Source: Sphingobium baderi
Lineage (GTDB): Bacteria > Pseudomonadota > Alphaproteobacteria > Sphingomonadales > Sphingomonadaceae
Direction: 5' to 3'
Assembly: GCF_001456115.1 (NCBI RefSeq)
Contig: NZ_CP013264.1
Coordinates: 3,676,501-3,740,500 of the forward strand
DNA: 64,000 nt
Shown here piece after piece: positions 1 through 7,119 of this stretch. The translations under genes were made by a program, and so were the position numbers. Numbering within the stretch: the first letter of the stretch is position 1; every line of letters starts with the position of its first letter. The notes under the pieces are model-generated. The model did no database searches. It was not told where the DNA came from and saw only the letters and a program-made list of their open reading frames with translations.

Positions 1-174
1 GAATTGAGCCTTAGCGGCGGTGGAAAGCTGGATATCCTCGCCATTGCTGCCCATTGGGGTTGAGCGCACATCGTCCAGCGTCAGATTCGGATACTTGGCC
101 AAGATCGTATCGCGGACGGTCTGTTGCAGTTTCCTGCCCTTCGCCTTGGCTGCTGACGTTGATATGCGGGCCAT
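1..174 (-). CDS. phage-type PDDEXK-like nuclease, 5' part only
   Basis: The first 58 residues are present and the reading frame runs off the window edge. The ATG at 174 overlaps the TAA stop of the lysozyme gene as TAATG, so the two are probably translated together. The N-terminus has KAKGRKLQQTVRD, followed by DDVRSTPMGSNGEDIQLS. I recognise this pattern from small phage and prophage proteins in which the next segment is usually an ECKN-type nuclease core, annotated as putative PDDEXK endonucleases or resolvases. That core would lie outside the window, so catalysis cannot be confirmed. The call rests on memory of the family. Confidence 0.5.
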   Translation of the reverse strand, partial: MARISTSAAKAKGRKLQQTVRDTILAKYPNLTLDDVRSTPMGSNGEDIQLSTAAKAQF

Positions 175-614
175 TAGATCCCGCTCCTGAACAGCGCAGT
201 TTCAGCGGCACGGCGATTCACCAGTCCATTGAGGACTTTGCCACCGGCCTTATTCCAGCGAGCAAACTGGACAACAGCGCCTTCATAATCACCCTCGTTG
301 AGCAGGCGACGCAGGCTTGATTCCTTGAGGCTCTGTGCGCCCAGATTGTAAGTGAAGCTGACGAGTGCCCCTAACTGGTTTGCGGCAAGAGGCACTTTGA
401 CGAGCGCGAGAACCTGACGCTCAAATGCGTCATACTCCTCAATCAGCCAAGCATCTGCCTGAGTCTGTGAGCATGTATCGCCCGATTTGACGTTTGTGGT
501 TCTGCCGTAGCCTATCGTCCAGATGCCAGCAGGGCATTTGTAGGCTTTGAGTTTGCATCCCTCATATTGCTTGATGAGCGCCAAGCCTGCGCGTTTCTTA
601 TTATTATTTGTCAT
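174..614 (-). CDS. phage lysozyme (GH24, T4-type endolysin)
   Basis: This 146-residue protein has the glycoside hydrolase 24 layout: EGCKLKAYKCPAGIWTIGYG at residues 18-37, then NQLGALVSFTYNLG in the middle and a C-terminal VNRRAAE segment. It would cut peptidoglycan between MurNAc and GlcNAc at the end of a phage cycle. By alignment to T4 lysozyme, E18 and T33 match the catalytic Glu and Thr, and C27 sits where T4 has Asp20; Cys there occurs in several prophage endolysins. No signal-anchor segment is visible, so export would need a holin. The ATG at 614 lacks a strong ribosome binding site. The 3' end is coupled to the nuclease-like gene. Confidence 0.9.
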   Translation of the reverse strand: MTNNNKKRAGLALIKQYEGCKLKAYKCPAGIWTIGYGRTTNVKSGDTCSQTQADAWLIEEYDAFERQVLALVKVPLAANQLGALVSFTYNLGAQSLKESSLRRLLNEGDYEGAVVQFARWNKAGGKVLNGLVNRRAAETALFRSGI

Positions 615-689
615 CCCGTATTTAGAGGAATGACATGTTCATTATAAGGCTAATTCAGCCCCAATTTCTCCTGAAACACTAAATAGGTT

Positions 690-706
690 TGTAAGCAAAA
701 CTTACA
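690..706. promoter_or_regulatory. small inverted repeat upstream of the 741 gene, possible operator
   Basis: TGTAAG and CTTACA form perfect 6-base arms separated by CAAAA. The site lies 35 to 51 bases before the ATG at 741 in an AT-rich intergenic region. TTGTAA at 689 with TTTGTA 17 bases later could be a weak promoter overlapping the dyad, which would suit a repressor site. There is no direct evidence for binding. Confidence 0.3.
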
Positions 707-740
707 GACACTTTGTATTACACTTTTAGGATACTTAATT

Positions 741-1472
741 ATGTTTACCGTTACCAGATTTGAAAGACGCGGACGAAAATCACCTATCATAGATACCAAC
801 GACATTGATATCACGAACCCAATCCATGACATTAATGCACTCATCAAAATGCAAAGCACACGCATCAAGCAACCACGCTTTTGGAGTTTCTGTGATTGGA
901 ATGGCGAGCATGGCAAAGCGCATTATCTCAACGCATCAGCTATCGTTCTTGAATATGTGGACGGAGTTGATTTCAAAGCCATCGTGAGCGGCATCGAATC
1001 CTTGGATTTGCTCAGTTGGATTATGGAAACTGAGAACGGCTATGCGTTCGTTTTCCCGCTTGGGACAGACATTGAAGCTGCCCAATATACCCGTATTGCA
1101 TCCGTGTTGGCGGAGGTGTTTGCCCAACCATATTTGGTTGATGGATCAGCAGCAGCTACCTTCCTGTTCACCCCGCTTGATAACAAGAAAGCGCAAACGC
1201 TCCACAGCGGCCAACCAATCTCAGGCAGCTTCATAAGCGAAACCTACGAGGTCAAAACGGACGTTACGAAGTGGTATTTCAACTCAGCATCCACATTCAT
1301 TGAAGGCGGGAACATAAAACCAGAGGCCATCGCCCCAACCGTTGCGAAGCCCCAATTCCGATTTGATGATGCCTTCGACCGTATGGACGACGCAATCGTG
1401 ATACTGGCCGCTTCCCTTGAGGAATTTGGCAAAGCTGCCACCGAATTTCGCAAGCAGATGGGCGATCAATAA
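741..1472 (+). CDS. hypothetical protein, possible primase-fold (AEP-like) domain
   Basis: The protein has 243 residues. An AGGAT ribosome binding site sits 9 bases before the ATG. The central part (about residues 46-150) reads like the N-terminal domain of plasmid and phage replication or primase proteins: a W-x-G segment, ASAIVLEYVDG where such families have the metal-binding strand, a GYAFVFPL strand, then YTRIASVLAEVF and a FLFTPL strand in the position of the common FYLP. The usual Asp-x-Asp pair is not intact (LEYVDG), so if related it may be inactive. The last 40 residues are probably helical. I do not recognise a defined family, and the primase link is a fold-level impression only. 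Confidence 0.55.
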   Translation: MFTVTRFERRGRKSPIIDTNDIDITNPIHDINALIKMQSTRIKQPRFWSFCDWNGEHGKAHYLNASAIVLEYVDGVDFKAIVSGIESLDLLSWIMETENGYAFVFPLGTDIEAAQYTRIASVLAEVFAQPYLVDGSAAATFLFTPLDNKKAQTLHSGQPISGSFISETYEVKTDVTKWYFNSASTFIEGGNIKPEAIAPTVAKPQFRFDDAFDRMDDAIVILAASLEEFGKAATEFRKQMGDQ

Positions 1473-1495
1473 TCTATCCGGCGGTTGCGCCCCAT

Positions 1496-1533
1496 AAAAA
1501 TGCCCGCTGGTTGCTCTCAATTACCAGCGGGCA
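1496..1533 (-). terminator. rho-independent terminator of the DUF2958 gene
   Basis: A perfect 10-bp stem, TGCCCGCTGG paired with CCAGCGGGCA, has a 13-base loop. Read on the minus strand it is followed by TTTTTA, as expected after the gene ending at 1552. On the plus strand it may also stop transcription from the 741 gene, though the run of T there is poor. Confidence 0.75.
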
Positions 1534-1551
1534 CCACTTTGAGGGAGGGAG

Positions 1552-1908
1552 TTAGGCTTTGATGCAGCCGTGAATGCGAGCATCTTCCGCATATTTGCTC
1601 AGGGGCTTGTCAGCCTGAAAATGCAAATCCTGCTCAATGCGGACTAATCCGCCCATTAGACGCACCTCTGCAATCTCGTTCAGGTCGAAATAGCCCAGCT
1701 CTGGATAGCCAAAATCTACCAACCCAAAGGCTAAACCATCTTCGTTGCATTCCGTGATGAGCCATGTGCCTGCGCCAGCGGGATTGAACAGTTTTGCCAC
1801 TGGCATGAAATCTCGTTCGTCGGACGTCCCTTTCAATGGCTGCTGTTCGTTCCAGTTCTCAACCAGTTTGAGAACATCAGCCGCGCGTAACATATTTTTC
1901 CAGTCCAT
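1552..1908 (-). CDS. DUF2958 domain protein
   Basis: This 118-residue protein matches DUF2958 along its length: FMPVAKLFNPAGAGTWLITE, then GLAFGLVDFGYPELGYFDLNEI and RDLHFQADKPLSKYA close to the end. The family is common on plasmids and in integrative elements and has no known biochemical role. I chose the ATG at 1908 because AAGGAG lies 7 bases upstream (1916-1921); a longer frame from 1935 has no such site. The gene stands alone, with its own terminator just downstream. It supports a plasmid- or element-like origin for this region. Confidence 0.85.
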   Translation of the reverse strand: MDWKNMLRAADVLKLVENWNEQQPLKGTSDERDFMPVAKLFNPAGAGTWLITECNEDGLAFGLVDFGYPELGYFDLNEIAEVRLMGGLVRIEQDLHFQADKPLSKYAEDARIHGCIKA

Positions 1909-2032
1909 CTGTTGGCTCCTTCCGTTTGTGGCCAACAGGCGGATTTAACGCCAGAATTCAGTGGGTCGATACAAACCAGAAGCACTGCGGGGAATAAATA
2001 TCGAAAAGCCACGCAGGAGCCTTCAATCGCCA

Positions 2033-2323
2033 ATGACCAATTCCCACGATCCCATATTAGAGATAGCCATAACGGTTTCGGCTATCGATGAGCGAACAAA
2101 GCACATGCAAAGCAGCATGGATAAGATAGAGAATGATTTTAAGGCGAGACTCGGAGGGGTGGAGGAACGCCTAACTGATGTAGAGGCATGGAAAAGCAAG
2201 GCCGTTGGCATAGCGGTAGCTGCTGCCTTCTTGGTATCCGCCCTATGGTCCGTTGGTGGCGATTACGTCAAAAGCCAGATATTTCCATCAAAGGCAGAAG
2301 CACAAATAACAGCGACAGAATAA
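2033..2323 (+). CDS. small coiled-coil, single-span membrane protein (XhlA or holin-accessory-like)
   Basis: From the ATG at 2033 the protein has 96 residues. Residues 5-50 form a likely coiled coil (SAIDERTKHMQSSMDKIEND, then VEERLTDVEAWK), followed by one hydrophobic segment (VGIAVAAAFLVSALWSV) and a short hydrophilic tail. This layout resembles haemolysin XhlA-type and other phage lysis-associated membrane proteins, and a lysozyme gene lies 1.4 kb away. No residue pattern proves it. An AGGAG sits 13 bases before the chosen start, which is long; an in-frame ATG at 1961 would add 24 residues without hydrophobic character. Confidence 0.5.
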   Translation: MTNSHDPILEIAITVSAIDERTKHMQSSMDKIENDFKARLGGVEERLTDVEAWKSKAVGIAVAAAFLVSALWSVGGDYVKSQIFPSKAEAQITATE

Positions 2324-2390
2324 GAGCCTTTTCTGGATCGACTGAAAGAGCGACAAACATAGGTCGATATGGCTTTTTAGGAGCCATACG

Positions 2391-2561
2391 ATGCAACAGC
2401 TTATCGACGATGTTACTGAATATCTCGATCTTGATCCGCGCTTTTGGAACAAGGACGACGGCGAATTTCAATATGATGGCGAGACAGTTTTCTATCGCCG
2501 CTTACCTGATAGCATTTTGCTTTCCGTAAATGGCGTGGTTTATGAGGCTCCTCGCCCTTAA
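2391..2561 (+). CDS. 56-residue acidic protein, possible antitoxin of the RES gene
   Basis: The ORF has a good AGGAG site 7 bases before its ATG (2379-2383) and overlaps the start of the RES-domain gene by 32 bases in another frame. The product is strongly acidic: about 12 Asp/Glu against 5 Lys/Arg, with EYLDLDPRFWNKDDGEF near the N-terminus and a YEAPRP end. Small acidic proteins coupled ahead of a toxin gene are often antitoxins. It does not look like the Xre/DUF2384 antitoxins known for RES toxins, so function is inference from context only. Confidence 0.55.
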   Translation: MQQLIDDVTEYLDLDPRFWNKDDGEFQYDGETVFYRRLPDSILLSVNGVVYEAPRP

Positions 2562-3399
2562 CGATCCGCATAGGCCTATTGTGACGCTGGATAACCCCTC
2601 TATTCCTGAGTTCGCATCGTGGCGCAGCTATGAGATATTTGCCAAGCGGGTGCGTCATTCCAATCGCTTTGTTTGGAGCAATGAAGTCCAAGCGTTCCTT
2701 GATACTGTCGTAGCTACCATCGAGCAGCGTGACCAAATTCTTCACAAAGGGCGCGTTCTCTATCGCGCTCAACGTGGTGTAATCTGGGAAGATCGCAAAA
2801 ACAGCGACGGAGAATGGATCGGCGAAGATGTTTACGGCTATGGCAGCCAGCGGATGAAGCCTTTGGCCAATCGCGCCAAAGAGGGCCGCGCTAATCCTGC
2901 TGGTATTCCAGTTCTCTACATCGGCAGCAATCTCGACACAGCTATCTCAGAGGTGCGTCCTTGGGTTGGCGCAGAGGTGTCTGTCGCCCGCTGTAAAATC
3001 CTCCGCCCACTTCGGACGTTGGACCTGTCGCTTGGTCACGGCCAATCGTCATTTGCTGGGCCGATTTTCAGTCACGTAATGGGCAATACGAAACCTACTG
3101 CCGCTGAGAAGAAGACGGCAGTTTGGACTGACATTGACAATGCCTTCTCCAGACCAGTGACGCTCTCAGACGACACGGCAGACTATGTGCCTACACAAAT
3201 CCTTGCAGAGCTATTCCGCAGCCAAGGCTACGATGCCATCGCCTACAAAAGCCAGTTTGGCGACGAGGATGGTTTGAACATCGCTGTTTTTGACCCCAGC
3301 GCGGTCGAGATAGCCACTTGCGCGCCATTCAAAGTGAAATCCATTAAGGTCGAAGCGGAGCAGATTGGGAACGACTGGTTCCGAACGGAAAGCAACTAA
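2530..3399 (+). CDS. RES-domain protein (possible NAD+-targeting toxin)
   Basis: The 289-residue product carries a RES domain with its three name-giving residues: R79 in LYRAQRG, E141 in SNLDTAISEVRP, and probably S241 in AYKSQF. YVPTQILAELFR (220-231) is also typical. Known RES toxins degrade NAD+ by phosphorolysis. Residues 25-75 form an extra N-terminal helical region (WRSYEIFAKRV, FLDTVVATIEQR) seen in larger RES proteins. No ribosome binding site precedes the ATG at 2530, which lies inside the upstream acidic ORF, so translation is probably coupled. ATG 2542 or GTG 2581 are alternative starts. Toxicity is not shown by sequence. Confidence 0.75.
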   Translation: MAWFMRLLALNDPHRPIVTLDNPSIPEFASWRSYEIFAKRVRHSNRFVWSNEVQAFLDTVVATIEQRDQILHKGRVLYRAQRGVIWEDRKNSDGEWIGEDVYGYGSQRMKPLANRAKEGRANPAGIPVLYIGSNLDTAISEVRPWVGAEVSVARCKILRPLRTLDLSLGHGQSSFAGPIFSHVMGNTKPTAAEKKTAVWTDIDNAFSRPVTLSDDTADYVPTQILAELFRSQGYDAIAYKSQFGDEDGLNIAVFDPSAVEIATCAPFKVKSIKVEAEQIGNDWFRTESN

Positions 3400-3446
3400 C
3401 CGCAAACCCACTTGTCAATTCGTTCCTATTTTGTTCTCATTGAGAC

Positions 3447-3626
3447 ATGGAACGCGATTCGCTCTCAGCCATAATCCTAAACTCGCCTGCATGGGCCAGA
3501 GTTGGCCTCACAATGCCTGACGAGCGTATGCGCGAACGGGCAGCAGACGCCCTTGCAGCCAGCATCATTGAGAAGCTTAACCCTGCTCCTGAACCTGACC
3601 GCAATCAGCTAAAGTTGCCACTGTGA
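3447..3626 (+). CDS. 59-residue hypothetical protein (DUF6771-like)
   Basis: The ORF encodes a short protein beginning MERDSLSAIILNSPAWARVG, followed by MPDERMRERAADALAASIIE, and ends in a proline-containing tail. Similar small proteins occur in sphingomonad genomes and elements; I believe they are grouped as DUF6771, but that label is from memory. The frame is open from a clear ATG and lies between the RES gene and the lipoprotein gene, with no good ribosome binding site. No function can be given. Confidence 0.5.
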   Translation: MERDSLSAIILNSPAWARVGLTMPDERMRERAADALAASIIEKLNPAPEPDRNQLKLPL

Positions 3627-3750
3627 CGAGCCGTGGGCAAACTCGGCCCAACGCGCAAATTGCCTGACACTGATCCACCAAAACAATGAAATTCTTTATC
3701 GAACCGTAACGACAATGCGGCTACGTTCGCCGCAATTCGTTGGGGGTATT

Positions 3751-4706
3751 ATGAAAATCTCGCGTTCGTGGGCGTTAGGTCTTTCACTTCTGTTGGCAGC
3801 ATGTGGCAAGCCTGATGCGTCAGGAATCTATGTCGCTGCCACTGACGGCAGAGTTACCTTGGTGCAGCTTGTCCAAGCCCAAGACGGGAAGCTGACTGGC
3901 AGATTGGAAGAATCGACCATTGGCGTTGATGGACAGTCACGACCAAGGAAGCGATGGTTGATGGCTCTGTATCAGGGAACGAACTGATGCTGCGGCCTGC
4001 AAGCGCGTGGTTTGGTGGGATACAGGCCAGCGGCACAGTCTCAGGAAGCAAGCTGACGCTCACCAACAAAAACGTCACCTTGACCGCTGATCGTTCCTCC
4101 TTGGAAAAATATCAGGAGGCTGTGGCAAAGCTGAAAGGCGATGCTGGCGAGCAGCAAAAGCGGATAGCGGTTACGAATGCGAACGCCGCCCAGCAAGAAG
4201 CGCAAGCCCGCGCTGAGAAGCAAATGGCTGACATGGCTACAGAGGTAAACAACCTCGCGGAGCGCCTGCGCCTTGCTGCAACCAAATTAGGCGAAGCGGT
4301 TTCGCGCAGCCCGAATTTCGGTAAGCAGGCTATGGCGAACACGGCCCGAATTTCCCAACTGGTTCAGCGCGCCAATGGGCAATCGGACCTTGCCCGCAAC
4401 CAACTGGCGGTCGCCGCCAATCAGATCGAGGTAGACACGAACCAAATCGAAGTCGCCCGTTCACAATATGCCATAGGGCTGAACGGAATTGTAGAAGCCG
4501 CAAAGGACGCCGCAACTTCGGTAGGCAAGCTATGCGGCTCTAATCCCCCTGCTCAATTAGGTGCTGTATGCGGCGATGCAATGGCAGCGGTAAACACGTT
4601 CAAGGATGCGTTCATCAGGAGCACCAAGACATTCACGCCCTACAAGCAACAAGTGCAGGCTGAAATGGATAGGCAGAATAAGCTGTCCCAGCGGATTGAA
4701 GGCTAA
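3751..4706 (+). pseudogene. frameshifted lipoprotein gene
   Basis: The 5' part, from ATG 3751 with a TGGGGG site before it, encodes a signal peptide with lipobox (SLLLAACGK) and a beta-rich start, GIYVAATDGRV. This frame stops at 3987. The sequence continues smoothly in the frame one base back: after GVDGQ (ending near 3936) the codons read VTTKEAMVDGSVSGNELML and go on to 4706. The two parts together make a sensible lipoprotein with a long helical, Ala/Gln-rich C-terminal half containing near-repeats (NQIEVDTNQIEVARSQ). A single base appears to be missing near 3936. No slippery heptamer is present, so programmed frameshifting is unlikely; a real mutation or a sequencing error are the options. 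Confidence 0.7.
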
Positions 4707-4708
4707 AC

Positions 4709-5560
4709 ATGGGAATAAGGAGGACACAGGGCTTCCTCATAGAGCTTGCCGTTGTAGGCGCGCTCGCCGCAAGCGTATGGGTCGAGACGAATACCAGCAT
4801 ATCAGGCGGCTACGTCATAATCCCTGCGCTGGCGACCCTCGTGCCGCTCTATTTCTGGAATTACATGCGGCCTTGGGGCCGTCGAAGGAAATGGCGGCCA
4901 CGAGTAGTGAGCCAGCAGCGGCAACCATATGATAGGCGGTCGCGGTCGAATGGCTGGCAGCAGCTAAAGGAAAGGCAGTTCCCTGAATGGGCAGTCTACG
5001 CTGTTGCCGCTGTCCTAATGGTTGGCACCTTCTGCGCTGTTTTCTTCTGGCCCAGCAGTGAGCCGAGCGAAGCGGCGTTGGTTGAAGCATCGACCTCACC
5101 CGCTCCCTCTCCGCTTGATGCCCCATCGCCCTATCGGCCAAGCAAGCAGACATTCGCCAATCTGCCGGATAGAGCGGAGGCATCAGCCGCATCTTCGGAA
5201 ACGTATGAAGTCCCATCTGATCGCTTCCTGTGCAACGTCAGCAGCATCACGGATGGCGACACTCTGCGCTGCTCAGATGGAACGAGGATTAGGCTCCATG
5301 CGGTAGCTGCTCGCGAAAGCGACGAAACCTGCAAGCCCGGCCACCCCTGCCCATCGGCTTCCGCTGCATCAGCAACCGCTATGCTGTCCCAATTGGCATC
5401 TGGCCAGATGCTTCAATGCGAGCAGACGGGGACCAGCTATGGCCGAGTGACGGCGGTATGCTGGAACCAGCAACAAACTGAAATCAACTGCGCCATGGTC
5501 CAGAGCGGCACCACGCTCCTATGGCCCAAATTCAACGCTCAACGGACGATCTGTCAGTGA
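4709..5560 (+). CDS. membrane-anchored thermonuclease-like (SNase) protein
   Basis: This 283-residue protein starts two bases after the stop of the lipoprotein gene. It has likely membrane segments at about 9-25, 33-51 and 94-114, a proline/serine-rich linker (115-165) and a C-terminal staphylococcal-nuclease-like domain: ITDGDTLRCSDGTRIRLHAV at 180-199, E203, and YGRVTAVC with R246. These match the acid and arginine residues of the SNase site (R35, E43, R87 in the staphylococcal enzyme). The domain has six Cys, suggesting disulfides and a periplasmic position. It ends at 5560, overlapping the convergent gene by 7 bases. Nuclease activity is likely but not certain, because many such domains are degenerate. 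Confidence 0.75.
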   Translation: MGIRRTQGFLIELAVVGALAASVWVETNTSISGGYVIIPALATLVPLYFWNYMRPWGRRRKWRPRVVSQQRQPYDRRSRSNGWQQLKERQFPEWAVYAVAAVLMVGTFCAVFFWPSSEPSEAALVEASTSPAPSPLDAPSPYRPSKQTFANLPDRAEASAASSETYEVPSDRFLCNVSSITDGDTLRCSDGTRIRLHAVAARESDETCKPGHPCPSASAASATAMLSQLASGQMLQCEQTGTSYGRVTAVCWNQQQTEINCAMVQSGTTLLWPKFNAQRTICQ

Positions 5561-5949
5561 TTGGACGTTAAGGCGCGGAAAGGTCCACCGAGGCGATTAT
5601 GGAAATATGTGCGGCTGCCAATTGGCTCGCCATCCTTTTCAAACCGGCCAGAGGTCCATTTATCGGGTCGCTCCATGAACACTTCCCACACCATCAACCC
5701 AAAGCACTTGGCGGACTGCTCATAGCTGGACCGTGCGGCCTTGAAGTAGATGGGTTCAAACACCGTGCCGCTCCAATCGTGACCGGGCATCCATCCCGCT
5801 GTCTGAATTTCAGTGCCGTCGATCATCTGGTTGAGGTGAGCCTTAATGGCGTCAATTTCACTCGGCGACATTCGCGACATGTAATCGCGGTATTGAACGG
5901 TATATGGCACAGCATTGATGACCTGACCTGTCATCATATCGACAAGCAT
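5554..5949 (-). CDS. hypothetical protein, 131 residues
   Basis: I do not recognise the family. The ATG at 5949 is preceded by AGGGGGAAGT, a clear ribosome binding site, so I prefer it to the longer frame from 5988. The product is soluble, without signal peptide or membrane span. It contains a helical SPSEIDAIKAHLNQMIDG and an aromatic-rich second half (MPGHDWSGTVFEPIYFKAA). It is transcribed away from the McrA-like gene across a 105-base intergenic region. The two genes share a TAGGGGGAA leader element, so they may be controlled together. Confidence 0.6.
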   Translation of the reverse strand: MLVDMMTGQVINAVPYTVQYRDYMSRMSPSEIDAIKAHLNQMIDGTEIQTAGWMPGHDWSGTVFEPIYFKAARSSYEQSAKCFGLMVWEVFMERPDKWTSGRFEKDGEPIGSRTYFHNRLGGPFRALTSNH

Positions 5950-6054
5950 ACTTCCCCCTACGTTCGGTGCAATCACGGTAGGCAGCAAATCACACTTTGG
6001 CCATCCTCATCATTGCGATAACCAGGACGTAGGACTGCCAATAGGGGGAATGCA

Positions 6055-7041
6055 GTGGCGCTATCTGATGTGACTAAGGAAGCCATCATCGAGCGGCTCA
6101 AAGAGTATCGATCCGACCCAACAGCCTTTCACGAGAAGTGGGGCGGATCGGACAAAAACGTGGATTATCACATCATTTGGGAAGGCGGATTCTACCCTTC
6201 AAAGACAATCATCAACGCTGCTCACTACGTAGTGATGGGTGATCCAAATATGGAGGAAATCCGTGGCTACAGCGGTGGTCTGGCAACAATGGTCCCCGTT
6301 CTGGAGCGGCATGGGTTCGACTATACCGAGGGCAAGGTAAATTGGGATCGCGAAGAGATGATCTTAGCCCTGGAACTCTACGCTCGTGACCCTCAGCCCG
6401 GTAAAGGCAGCAAGGCAGTCGCAGAGGTTTCTGGCCTCCTTCGCAAACGCGCCGAGCAGTTGGGTCGCGTTGTCCCTCCCCGCTTTCGCAACAGCGATGG
6501 CGTTTACCTCAAAATGATGAACTTCCGCCGCTATGATCCCTCACAGCAGGCCAAGGGCAATAAGGGCATGGAACGAGGAGCGAAATTAGAGCAGGCAGTA
6601 TGGACTGAATGGTCGGGTAAACTCGTCAGCCTGCGTGAAGCTGCCAAAGCGATTCGCTTGAGCATCGAGAATGACATCGAGGTTGGAGAAGCGTTTTCCG
6701 ACGACATGGATTCTGACCTCGCCGCAGAAGGCGGATTTGAATATCGCAAGCACCGTCGCTACGAGCGCAATCCACAAAACGTGAGGCGTAAAAAAGCCTC
6801 CGTAAAAAACGCTGGCCTGACTTTAGCTTGCGAGGCCTGCAAGTTCGATTTCGAGCAGACGTATGGTCCGCGAGGTGCCGATTATATCGAAGTTCATCAT
6901 AAAAAGCCGATCCACACGGTGAAGCCAGGTAGCGTCCCCAAGATGTCTGATCTGGCGCTGCTTTGCTCTAACTGTCATCGAATGGCGCATCGATGGGGCA
7001 AACTCATGTCCGTTGAGGAGATTGCCGCGCTCTGCAAATAG
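6055..7041 (+). CDS. HNH endonuclease, ScoMcrA-like (type IV restriction candidate)
   Basis: The 328-residue protein has three parts. Residues 1-90 resemble the N-terminal head domain of ScoMcrA-like enzymes (YHIIWEGGFYPSKTIINAAH, then GYSGGLATMVPVLERHGF). Residues 95-165 carry WDREEMILALELYARD and FRNSDGVYLKMMNF, the common specificity-region motif of HNH restriction enzymes. The C-terminus is an HNH nuclease with a zinc knuckle: C259-x2-C262, EVHHKKP at 279-285, and C304-x2-C307 H308 with H312. Such enzymes cut DNA carrying modified bases or phosphorothioates. There is no methylase next to it, which fits modification-dependent restriction. GTG at 6055 is the start, with GGGGGAA upstream; the ATG at 6050 is out of frame. 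Confidence 0.85.
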   Translation: MALSDVTKEAIIERLKEYRSDPTAFHEKWGGSDKNVDYHIIWEGGFYPSKTIINAAHYVVMGDPNMEEIRGYSGGLATMVPVLERHGFDYTEGKVNWDREEMILALELYARDPQPGKGSKAVAEVSGLLRKRAEQLGRVVPPRFRNSDGVYLKMMNFRRYDPSQQAKGNKGMERGAKLEQAVWTEWSGKLVSLREAAKAIRLSIENDIEVGEAFSDDMDSDLAAEGGFEYRKHRRYERNPQNVRRKKASVKNAGLTLACEACKFDFEQTYGPRGADYIEVHHKKPIHTVKPGSVPKMSDLALLCSNCHRMAHRWGKLMSVEEIAALCK

Positions 7042-7049
7042 ACGGGCTT

Positions 7050-7083
7050 AAAGCAGGTAGGCATCCTTCAAACCCCTGCTTTT
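7050..7083 (+). terminator. terminator after the HNH gene
   Basis: AAAGCAGG pairs with CCTGCTTT over a 17-base loop and is followed by further T. It lies 8 bases after the HNH stop codon and about 40 bases before the nfrB remnant, so it would insulate the two. Confidence 0.6.
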
Positions 7084-7119
7084 CTGCGGCTTCCTTAAAA
7101 TACAACCGTCACCACTTGC

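Larger units (their letters stand above)
1..7119. mobile_element. right part of an accessory island or prophage remnant
   Basis: The stretch is visibly lower in GC than the rest of the window. It is made of short genes on both strands: a phage-type lysozyme, nuclease-like genes, a DUF2958 gene, a RES-domain gene and an McrA-like HNH gene. The right edge is set by the abrupt start of NfrB homology near 7120, where the reading frame enters mid-protein. The left edge lies outside the window and no integrase or att repeat was found inside it. The island reading is inference from composition, gene content and the broken neighbour; a degraded prophage is the most likely source because of the lysozyme. 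It could also be an integrative plasmid remnant. Confidence 0.6.

Noticed and set aside
3954..4706. Separate gene starting at ATG 3954
   Set aside because: No ribosome binding site, and the start is mid-domain; joining it to the lipoprotein start through a one-base shift explains it better.
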